In this document: positions 1 to 5,998 of the stretch, piece after piece
Layout: each line of letters opens with the position of its first letter
Numbering within the stretch: position 1 is the first letter of the stretch
Assembly (NCBI GenBank): GCA_043748535.1
Contig: JAYTMY010000164.1
Span: 1-8,531, forward strand
Reading direction: 5' to 3'
Length of the DNA stretch: 8,531 nucleotides
From: CAMCSH01 sp043748535
Lineage (GTDB): Bacteria > Verrucomicrobiota > Lentisphaeria > Lentisphaerales > Lentisphaeraceae
The notes under the pieces: model-generated
Databases searched by the model: none
What the model was told of the DNA's origin: nothing
Seen by the model: only the letters and a program-made list of their open reading frames with translations
Made by a program: the position numbers and the translations under genes

Positions 1-63
1 CTCCTCCGTGACGCCTCTCCGGCTCTTCCTCCTCCATCCCCACTCATGCACCGGCCGGCCAGC

Positions 64-1692
64 TCACGCCGGGCTCAGTCGCGTCGTGAGTAGTAACAAG
101 GCCAGTTGATTTCCAGTCCCGAGCACGGCGCCATTCGCATCGGTCCAAGTATAAGTCCGCAGCCCGAGTCCATCTTCATCGTATATGTTTTCGTCAACCC
201 GTAAAAAGCCGCCGGGTACAGGAATAGCCTGGATGTGCAGCGATCCCGTCGGCGCATCATTCACATTGACAATCGTCTCGGTCATCCCGGTGTAGAATCG
301 CTCAACGACGTCATGACCGTCGGTGTACTCGAACTTCATCCGCAGTTTTTTGCCGACGTGAGCATCGTCTAAGTGCAAATCCTGATTGCTGCTTGACGTA
401 CTCAGATCCTGCCAGTCCCAGCCGTTTAAGCTGCTTTGCCAAGTGTAGCTGAGCGGGCCGAGACCATCGGCGTCTGTGATCGGGCCGACACTAGCCGTCA
501 GCCACTGGTTTTCATAGGATTCGGACGAGATCGAGACGATGGCGTGGGCGGGATCGTTGCTGACGACGGCGCTGCTGACGGCGGTCTTAATCGACAAGCC
601 CTCGTTGTCGGTGAGAATCACTGACCAGGAAGCGTTTTGCGCGGAGCGCGTCACCTGCACGAGTCCGGCGTCGACATCGGCGAGGGAGAAGGAGTTGACT
701 TCCAGGCCATTGATTTTGAAGCTGAGACCGATCTTGCTCTTTAATGTGACGATCAGAGAATTCCGCAGCAAGGATCCGAGTTCCTCATCGTGAGCCAAAG
801 CGAAGATGTCGCGATCGAGTGTGATTGTCTGATTCAGATTGATCACCAGCTTGCCGAGTTGCGGCAGCTCGGGGGCGTCGTTGACAGTCTTGTAAGTGAG
901 CGGCAGCCAATAGCCGTTTTTACCTGTGACGCCAAGCGCCAGTTCAGGCATCTTCTCGCTGTCGCTGCTGCGCAGCACCAATTGACCCGCTTTCAGATCG
1001 GCGTAAGTGAAAGTCTCGAGAGCGGTGAAGGACTTGTCGGAGTTGATCTTGCCGATCTGGCAATTGACGGCGTTCACCCAGAACTCCAAGCCAGCATCAA
1101 GCTTGGCTTTGGACGCGGAAATCAGCAGGTTGGCAGGGCTGAGCTTCAGGTCGGCCCCTTCCACCAAAACCAAGGGAGCCTTGTTCATAAAGACTATGGC
1201 AGCGTCGACATCAATCAACTTCGCCTTGCTGCTGGCGCCGAAACGGTCTTTGGCAACGAGGGAAAAACTCGGATTGAGACCAGCTTGACCCAAGTGCTGG
1301 AACTCCACTCGTCCGGCATCGACATCGCTGAGACGGAATTGGTTGACGGCGACGCCATTCATCAGGAAGACACAGCCTTTGACATTGCTGACGACAAAGC
1401 CGATGCCTGCATCGCTGGCGAGCTGAGTCGATCCGTTGCTGAGCGTATCCCGATCGACGAAAGAGAAGTGGGATCGGCTCAAGCTCACGGTTTGACCGGG
1501 CCAGATGTCGTGCAGGTTGAAGGCAAGTTCGCTCGGCGCCTGATTGCTCACCGTGATGCCATCGTTCGGGTTGCTGTCGACTGGCCGCGGATCGTTCATG
1601 AAGACCGGCAGATCGACGCTCAGATCCGGACTCTTCAGGCGGACATAGGCATCGCCGCTATACGACGAAACTTGAATGAAAAGGTTTGCCAT
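64..1692 (-). CDS. CSPG/cadherin-like repeat protein, C-terminal part (frameshifted from the upstream fragment)
   Basis: This 542-residue frame is the downstream part of a large repeat protein. It holds about four CSPG/cadherin-like (Cadherin_3-type) repeats, recognisable from recurring motifs such as LSDVDAGRVEF (near residue 121), FTYADLKAGQLVL (near 228) and SLADVDAGLVQV (near 336). Repeats are separated by linkers such as VNDAPELP. From about residue 380 come two Ig-like modules with the signature DADGLG followed by YTW (near 407 and 505), each preceded by an NDAP-type linker. Such modules belong to long extracellular adhesion or surface proteins. The ATG at 1692 is probably not a true start: the frame is open upstream and reads sensibly as a continuation (SYRFTHEV, then SSSFTYAEMANLF) of the repeat begun in the other fragment. 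The last Ig-like module stops about halfway, with an atypical tail (LLLLTTRLSPA), so the 3' end may also be truncated or frameshifted. The 63 bases beyond the stop show no recognisable feature. The family assignment is good; the function is inferred. Confidence 0.72.
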   Translation of the reverse strand: MANLFIQVSSYSGDAYVRLKSPDLSVDLPVFMNDPRPVDSNPNDGITVSNQAPSELAFNLHDIWPGQTVSLSRSHFSFVDRDTLSNGSTQLASDAGIGFVVSNVKGCVFLMNGVAVNQFRLSDVDAGRVEFQHLGQAGLNPSFSLVAKDRFGASSKAKLIDVDAAIVFMNKAPLVLVEGADLKLSPANLLISASKAKLDAGLEFWVNAVNCQIGKINSDKSFTALETFTYADLKAGQLVLRSSDSEKMPELALGVTGKNGYWLPLTYKTVNDAPELPQLGKLVINLNQTITLDRDIFALAHDEELGSLLRNSLIVTLKSKIGLSFKINGLEVNSFSLADVDAGLVQVTRSAQNASWSVILTDNEGLSIKTAVSSAVVSNDPAHAIVSISSESYENQWLTASVGPITDADGLGPLSYTWQSSLNGWDWQDLSTSSSNQDLHLDDAHVGKKLRMKFEYTDGHDVVERFYTGMTETIVNVNDAPTGSLHIQAIPVPGGFLRVDENIYDEDGLGLRTYTWTDANGAVLGTGNQLALLLLTTRLSPA

Positions 1693-2612
1693 CTCGGCAT
1701 AGGTGAAGCTGCTCGACGGCGATTGGACAAGGCCGTCCTTGTTGACCAGAGAGCAGCCGCTGACTTCGTGAGTGAAGCGATAGCTGCTAGCCCGGCAGCG
1801 GGGGTCTCGTCATCGCTCAAGCTGACCAGGGACTTGAGGGCGATGCGGACGGGAGTGATGACGCTGGTGCCATCGACCAACTTGGCGCTCAACTTGGCGG
1901 TGGCAGCCTTGACGGCGAGGACCGGTGCGTCGTCGACGGTGTGGACGGTGAGTTCGGCACTGTGCGGCGACGAGCCCAAGGGCTTGCTTGAGGCGTCAAA
2001 GGCCTGCAGGCTGATTGTCGGAGCGAGATTTTTGCCGTCGTGGCGGAAGCTGACAACGCTGTGCGCGACATCGGCGTAGGTGAAGGTCTTGGTGGCGACA
2101 CCGTAAACCAGGAAACTGCCACCAGTAATCTTGGTGACCTTGAAGCTGATCTTGCCAAGTTGGTCAACCGGCGTCTCGAGATCGCTGACTGAAATCATGC
2201 TCGTGCTGACCTGGATCTCAGTTCCTTCGCTGATTTCGCCGAGGTCGAAGCGGCTCAGTTTCGGTGCCTGATTGAGGTGCTTGTAGACGATCGGCGGGAC
2301 CAAGCCGCGAGAGCCTGCTTCCGGCAATGAGTCGGAGCCCTTTTCCCGCACCCAGAACTGCAGGTTTGGCATGGTGCTGCCATCGGCGGTGAAGGTGATT
2401 TTGCCGGCGGCGAAATCACTGTAGGAAAACCAGGAGAAGCTTTCCGATGCAGTTTTTACTGTCCCTGCCACATTCAACGAGCCGCCGAGCCAGATGATGC
2501 CGACTTCGAGGTTGCTGAGCGAAGCGCCGCTGATCGTGGCGACCTTGCTGTCGATCTTAAAGGCTTGGCCGGTGCTCAGGGAAAAACTTTTGAAACTCAG
2601 GGAAGTCGGCAT
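1635..2612 (-). CDS. CSPG/cadherin-like repeat protein, N-terminal part
   Basis: This is the 5' part of the same repeat protein. The ATG at 2612 is the first start after an in-frame TAA and is preceded by AAAGGT about 8 nt upstream, a weak ribosome site. Residues 1-110 form a first repeat (SYSDFAAGKITF). A second repeat, about 115-240, carries ISVSDLETP, FTYADVAHSVVSF and ends in VDDAPVLAV. A third begins near 245 and reaches LSDDETPAAG. After that the frame turns into Arg/Ala/Ser-rich sequence (SNRRRAASPMPRWQ) that looks non-native, while the minus-one frame continues the repeat. The true boundary of this half is therefore near 1785-1805, not the stop at 1635. No signal peptide is visible at the N-terminus, which is odd for a protein of this composition; export would need another route or a missing 5' exon-like segment. 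Rejoined, the protein would be about 850 residues. Confidence 0.7.
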   Translation of the reverse strand: MPTSLSFKSFSLSTGQAFKIDSKVATISGASLSNLEVGIIWLGGSLNVAGTVKTASESFSWFSYSDFAAGKITFTADGSTMPNLQFWVREKGSDSLPEAGSRGLVPPIVYKHLNQAPKLSRFDLGEISEGTEIQVSTSMISVSDLETPVDQLGKISFKVTKITGGSFLVYGVATKTFTYADVAHSVVSFRHDGKNLAPTISLQAFDASSKPLGSSPHSAELTVHTVDDAPVLAVKAATAKLSAKLVDGTSVITPVRIALKSLVSLSDDETPAAGLAAIASLTKSAAALWSTRTALSNRRRAASPMPRWQTFSFKFRRIAAMPMSA

Positions 2613-2658
2613 CGTGGGAGACCTTTGGTTTTGACTTTAACTTACGGAAGCGCCTCAA

Positions 2659-2673
2659 ATCTTGCCTCAAGAT
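2659..2673. repeat. Perfect 6-bp inverted repeat upstream of the minus-strand gene
   Basis: ATCTTG and CAAGAT flank a 3-nt loop (CCT), about 47 bp before the start codon at 2612. It could be an operator or a small hairpin in the 5' leader of the repeat-protein mRNA. No T-tract follows on the plus strand, so it is not a standard terminator. A stem this short can arise by chance. Confidence 0.3.
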
Positions 2674-2733
2674 CGAAAAAATCCCGTCGGAGCTGAAGAG
2701 GGATGGAGGTTTTTCTGGTGCCAGGATCTCGGG

Positions 2734-2765
2734 AGTCGCGACTTAATAAATGTCCCAAGGGGACA
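2734..2765. repeat. Tandem palindromes (REP-like candidate)
   Basis: A perfect 10-bp palindrome, AGTCGCGACT (2734-2743), is followed by TAATAAA and then by TGTCCC-AAG-GGGACA (2751-2765), a 6-bp stem with a 3-nt loop. A GGGGAC run continues just after. The TGTCCC hexamer also forms the core of the 11-bp array at 8431-8531. Short GC-rich paired palindromes like these resemble REP elements mobilised by IS200-like REP transposases (RAYTs). No such transposase is in the window, so the identity is inference. Confidence 0.4.
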
Positions 2766-2869
2766 GGGGACGCAGAACACAGCGAACGCAGCCGGCAGGA
2801 TGCCGACGAACCCAGTGAAGAACTGCGACTTCCGCAATCCCACAAAACCCCAAAAAAGCTTCGTTCTTC

Positions 2870-2904
2870 TTTCCGTGCCTTCCGTGTTTTCCGTGGTGGA
2901 ATTT
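2870..2904 (+). repeat. Half copy (right arm) of a dispersed palindromic repeat
   Basis: The segment from TTTCCGTG to CCGTGGTGGAATTT matches the right arm of the full element at 4664-4696 with only about three substitutions and one inserted base. No matching left arm (of the form AATTCCACCACGGAAAACACGG) is found upstream, where the different palindromes at 2734-2805 occur instead. It therefore looks like a decayed or solo arm of the family. Confidence 0.6.
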
Positions 2905-2979
2905 GTTCAGAAATCCCACAAGCTCCCCTGCACGACGAATTTCTTCACTCGTCACCTAGGTTTCCGCGTCCATGAGTCG

Positions 2980-3006
2980 TATATTGTGGTGTCATAAAAT
3001 TGGAGG
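2980..3006 (+). promoter_or_regulatory. Candidate -10 box and Shine-Dalgarno site of pckA
   Basis: TATATT at 2980-2985 could be a -10 box; no good -35 box sits 16-18 bp upstream. GGAGG at 3002-3006 ends 5 nt before the ATG at 3012 and is a strong ribosome site, which decides the start. A TATATT preceded by CATG is also found upstream of the next gene (4738-4753), a weak hint of a shared promoter type. Confidence 0.4.
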
Positions 3007-3011
3007 ACACC

Positions 3012-4568
3012 ATGTCGGAACTGATCCCCGGAATCACCGCAAGCCGCTGCCATCGCAATCTCGGCGCTGCCAGCTGGCGGCAGTTGGAGGAGCTCGACCC
3101 CGACAACAAGTTCACCGCCAACGGCACCTTGGTGGTCGATACCGGCAAATACACCGGGCGTTCGCCGAAAGATAAATACATCGTCCATCACGGCGCCGCG
3201 GTTCCGGAAGCTTGGTGGGGGGAAGTCAACCAAGCGATTTCGCCGGAACTCGCCGCCGAGCTCCGCCGCCGCGTCTGTGCCCACCTCAGCGGCCGCGAAC
3301 TCTTTGTCCAGGATGGCTTTGCGGGCGCCGCAGCGGCCCATCGCCTGGCGGTCCGCACCGTCGCCTGTAAACCCTGGCAAGCTCATTTCATGCACAACAT
3401 GCTGATCCGTCCCGATGAAGCGGAATTGGCAGCCTTCGCACCGCAACTCAAGATTCTCAACGCCGCCGGGCTGATGGTCGACGACTGGAAGGAGCTCGGC
3501 CTGCGCTCGCCGACCTTCATCGTCCTCGATCTTGAGGCCGGCGAAATCCTGATCGGTGGCACCTGGTACACCGGCGAGATGAAGAAAGGCGTCTTCACCG
3601 TCATGAACTGGCTTCTGCCGCGCCGAGGCGTCCTCTCCATGCATTGCTCCGCCAATGTCGGCAAAGACGGTTCCTGCGCCCTTTTCTTCGGCCTTTCCGG
3701 CACCGGCAAAACGACGCTCAGCGCCGATCCCGAGCGGCTGCTCATCGGCGATGACGAACACGGCTGGGACGACGACGGCATTTTCAACATCGAAGGCGGC
3801 TGCTACGCCAAATGCATCAACCTAGACGAGTCGAAGGAGCCGGACATCTTCCATGCCATCCGTCCCGGTGCGATTTTGGAAAATGTGATCTTGAAAAACG
3901 ACGCTCAACCGGATTATGCTGACGCCTCGCGCACTGAGAACACCCGGGTCAGCTACCCCATCGACTTCATTCCCAACATCGTCGGGCCGGTGTCGACGGG
4001 TCAGCATCCGAAGCAGATCATTTTCCTCACCTGTGATGCCTTCGGCGTCCTGCCTCCGGTGTCGCGACTGCAGGAGAATCAGATCCGCCAGTACTTCCTC
4101 TCCGGCTACACCGCCAAAGTCGCCGGCACCGAGCGCGGCGTCACCGAGCCGCAGGCCACCTTTTCGCCTTGTTTCGGTGGGCCTTTCCTGACGCTGCCGC
4201 CGACTCGTTATGCCGAGCTTTTGGTGGAGAAGATTCAGAAGCACGGCTCAAGCGTCTGGCTGGTCAACACCGGTTGGAGCGGCGGCCCTTGCGGCGTCGG
4301 CAAAAGAATGCCGATTCCCCTGACTCGCCGTCTGGTCAGCGCCATCCTTTCCGGCGAACTGGATCAGGCGGAGCTGATCGATTCCGCCGCCCTCGGCCTG
4401 AAGATTCCGTCGGCGCTTCTGGGGGTCGACAGCCAAGTTCTGGAGCCTCGCAACACCTGGTCCGATCCGCTTGCCTACGATGCCGCCGCCGCCCGTCTCG
4501 CGGCCATGTTTGCGGTCAATGCCGCCGCGACAAAATCAGGTTGTTTTGGGGTCAGCGGTGGCGGATGA
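3012..4568 (+). CDS. pckA: Phosphoenolpyruvate carboxykinase (ATP-type)
   Basis: This cytosolic enzyme converts oxaloacetate plus ATP to phosphoenolpyruvate, CO2 and ADP, the committing step of gluconeogenesis from organic acids. The 518-residue product is close to the family's usual 520-540. Visible family motifs are TGRSPKDKYIV (residues 49-58, with the substrate-binding Arg at 50), GGTWYTGEMKKGVF (182-195, with the metal-site Lys), SMHCSANVG (209-217, metal-site His 211), the P-loop GLSGTGKTTLS (227-237), the kinase-2 motif LLIGDDEHGW (243-252) and TRVSYPIDFIPNIV (311-324). GLSGTGKTT followed by GDDEHGW is characteristic of the ATP-using rather than the GTP-using family. The ATG at 3012 is chosen because GGAGG lies 5 nt before it; the in-frame TTG at 3000 would place the ribosome site inside the coding region. 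All expected catalytic residues appear intact. The last dozen residues (TKSGCFGVSGGG) differ from the usual Asn-Phe-Lys-rich ending. A palindromic repeat begins 11 bp after the stop. Confidence 0.97.
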   Translation: MSELIPGITASRCHRNLGAASWRQLEELDPDNKFTANGTLVVDTGKYTGRSPKDKYIVHHGAAVPEAWWGEVNQAISPELAAELRRRVCAHLSGRELFVQDGFAGAAAAHRLAVRTVACKPWQAHFMHNMLIRPDEAELAAFAPQLKILNAAGLMVDDWKELGLRSPTFIVLDLEAGEILIGGTWYTGEMKKGVFTVMNWLLPRRGVLSMHCSANVGKDGSCALFFGLSGTGKTTLSADPERLLIGDDEHGWDDDGIFNIEGGCYAKCINLDESKEPDIFHAIRPGAILENVILKNDAQPDYADASRTENTRVSYPIDFIPNIVGPVSTGQHPKQIIFLTCDAFGVLPPVSRLQENQIRQYFLSGYTAKVAGTERGVTEPQATFSPCFGGPFLTLPPTRYAELLVEKIQKHGSSVWLVNTGWSGGPCGVGKRMPIPLTRRLVSAILSGELDQAELIDSAALGLKIPSALLGVDSQVLEPRNTWSDPLAYDAAAARLAAMFAVNAAATKSGCFGVSGGG

Positions 4569-4579
4569 GTACGGCAGAA

Positions 4580-4699
4580 GGCAATTTCACCACGAAGACA
4601 CGAAGATCACGAAACAAGGTGTGGTTTTACGTCGTGCTCAGCTCCGGGCAGGAAGAGTTGTGGTTTCCGTGTCTTCAGTGTCTTCCGTGGTGAATTGCC
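4580..4699. repeat. Full dispersed palindromic repeat, CACGAAGA type
   Basis: The left arm (4580-4614), beginning GGCAATTTCACCACGAAG, pairs with the right arm (4664-4699), ending CGTGGTGAATTGCC. The arms are about 35 nt long with only a few mismatches, around a loop of about 49 nt. The left arm has internal near-9-bp periodicity (CACGAAGA, CACGAAGAT, CACGAAAC). Elements of this kind are common between genes in many environmental bacteria. It begins just after the pckA stop and would form a long hairpin in the transcript, so it may protect the mRNA end or impede read-through. No T-tract follows, so it is not a classical terminator. It encodes nothing. Confidence 0.85.
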
Positions 4700-4786
4700 T
4701 GTCCTTTGACTTGGATTCCTGATCCGCGCCGTCTTCTCATGCACGGCTATATTTGCGGCGACCGCAATCTCAATCAGGAGTCGATC

Positions 4787-5851
4787 GTGATCCGTTTCCT
4801 CGCCTTACCGTTTCTCCTCCTCAGCTTCCAAAATGCCCCGGAACCGCCGCTTGCGCCGCCTCCGACTTTGAGCGAGCCTTGGGCTGCCCTTCGCGGCTCC
4901 AAGACGCTGGTGGTTTTTGTCGCCAAGGCGAGCCAGGAAGAACAGCGACTGGCTACTTCAATCGCGGCAGAATTGACCACGGAAGACAAGCCTCTCGACG
5001 ACGTGCTCAAGGATGAGGAGTATTACAGGCGTTTTTCCGGTTTCTACGCCGATTACACCCTCATTGCCGTCGGCAGCAGTGGCAGCAATTCTCTCATCCC
5101 CAAAGCGGCTGCATCGCCTTTGCCGGAGCGCATCTTCACTCGTGAAGGATTCTTTCCTCTTGGTCTGGAGCTCGGCTCGATTCATTGCGCCAGCAACCAA
5201 CCGGCTCTGCACCTGCACAATCTCTCCGGCGGCGCCATTCAAGTTCCCGCGATGATTAGCATCACCGGCACCAGCCCCGCGGCTCTGGAGATGGCGGTGA
5301 AGGCCTTCCGCGAGGGTTGCCGCCAAGGCTCCTTCCCGGTGCAAGCTTGGCCGAAAGGCGATGCCTTCTTGCCAAGTGTCGGCGAAACCTCCATGAAGGC
5401 GCCTGAAGGTCTGTATCCGCGTCAATTGCGTCTCCAAGACGGACCTGCTTCCTTGTTGTCTTCCGGTTGGGGTCAAGTCTCCTTGCCGCAATTGCAGGAG
5501 CTGCGGCGTACTTTTGGCAGCGGTTTCCAGGCTTCGGTCCTTCATTTCGATTCCGTCGCGTCGGGACATCGTCCCCGCATTCTCGGCTGGGAAGACCTTC
5601 TCATTTCCCTGCGCTTCGCCGATGCCCAAGCTGCCGAAGACGCTCTGGCGCGCTGGAATGATGCCGCCAAACTCGGACTGAATCTCGGGGTTTCTGGTGA
5701 ACAAGTCCGCAACTGGAAAGCGGCTCTTCCCAATGGTGAATCCCTGACTCTGATCCGCCAAGGACCCTGGCTCATCCTCGCCCGCCTGCCGCCGAATTTG
5801 GCGACCTCTTTGGTCAGTCAGGCCCAGGACCTCTTTGTCAAGAAGCCTTGA
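4787..5851 (+). CDS. Unrecognised exported protein
   Basis: I do not recognise this 354-residue product. The GTG at 4787 is chosen because AGGAG lies 6 nt before it and because it gives an N-terminus that begins as a signal peptide (MIRFLALPFLLLSFQNAPEP), with a Pro-rich stretch (PPLAPPP) following. The upstream in-frame ATG at 4706 would add 27 residues that hide the signal. There is no lipobox cysteine, so it is likely periplasmic or secreted. The mature part begins with a hydrophobic strand, GSKTLVVFVAKA (38-48), followed by an Ala/Glu-rich helix. YADYTLIAVGSSGSNSLI (87-104) and VPAMISITGTSPAALEMAV (153-171) loosely recall segments around the nucleotide-like folds of some secreted peptidase-type proteins, but too weakly to assign. 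The C-terminal third alternates helices and strands, with no catalytic motif visible. It lies between two palindromic repeats on the same strand as pckA; TATATT at 4748-4753 may be its -10 box. Confidence 0.85.
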   Translation: MIRFLALPFLLLSFQNAPEPPLAPPPTLSEPWAALRGSKTLVVFVAKASQEEQRLATSIAAELTTEDKPLDDVLKDEEYYRRFSGFYADYTLIAVGSSGSNSLIPKAAASPLPERIFTREGFFPLGLELGSIHCASNQPALHLHNLSGGAIQVPAMISITGTSPAALEMAVKAFREGCRQGSFPVQAWPKGDAFLPSVGETSMKAPEGLYPRQLRLQDGPASLLSSGWGQVSLPQLQELRRTFGSGFQASVLHFDSVASGHRPRILGWEDLLISLRFADAQAAEDALARWNDAAKLGLNLGVSGEQVRNWKAALPNGESLTLIRQGPWLILARLPPNLATSLVSQAQDLFVKKP

Positions 5852-5863
5852 GCTCGAAACTGG

Positions 5864-5953
<90 letters not shown>

Positions 5954-5998
5954 GAACTTCGCAAATCACTTCATAAAAACAGCTAACCCCGGCCTCCC

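Larger units (their letters stand above)
2613..3011. other. Divergent intergenic region rich in palindromes
   Basis: About 400 bp separate the minus-strand repeat protein from pckA, and no convincing gene lies here; the short open frames have no family features. It contains, in order: a 6-bp inverted repeat at 2659-2673; a perfect 10-bp palindrome followed by a TGTCCC/GGGACA hairpin at 2734-2765; a GC hairpin CGGCA-GGA-TGCCG at 2793-2805; a half copy of a dispersed repeat at 2870-2904; and the presumed pckA promoter and ribosome site at 2980-3006. The variety of short palindromes suggests accumulated REP-like or MITE-like debris, which is inference. Confidence 0.7.

Noticed and set aside
1780..1810. 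Programmed -1 ribosomal frameshift in the repeat protein
   Set aside because: No good X-XXY-YYZ heptamer is present; at the C5 run only one of the two tRNAs could re-pair, so mutation or sequencing error is more likely.
790..2079. 429-codon plus-strand open frame opposite the repeat protein
   Set aside because: It lies antisense to sequence with clear CSPG/cadherin repeat motifs, its translation has no recognisable domain and it has the irregular composition of a shadow frame.
2662..2997. Short open frames in the divergent intergenic region
   Set aside because: They run through palindromic repeats and the pckA promoter, and have no ribosome site or recognisable motif.
2952..3761. 269-codon minus-strand open frame over pckA
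   Set aside because: It is antisense to the certain PEPCK coding sequence and shows no family features.
4580..4699. Rho-independent terminator of pckA
   Set aside because: The stem is long with a 49-nt loop and no T-tract follows; it fits a dispersed palindromic repeat better.
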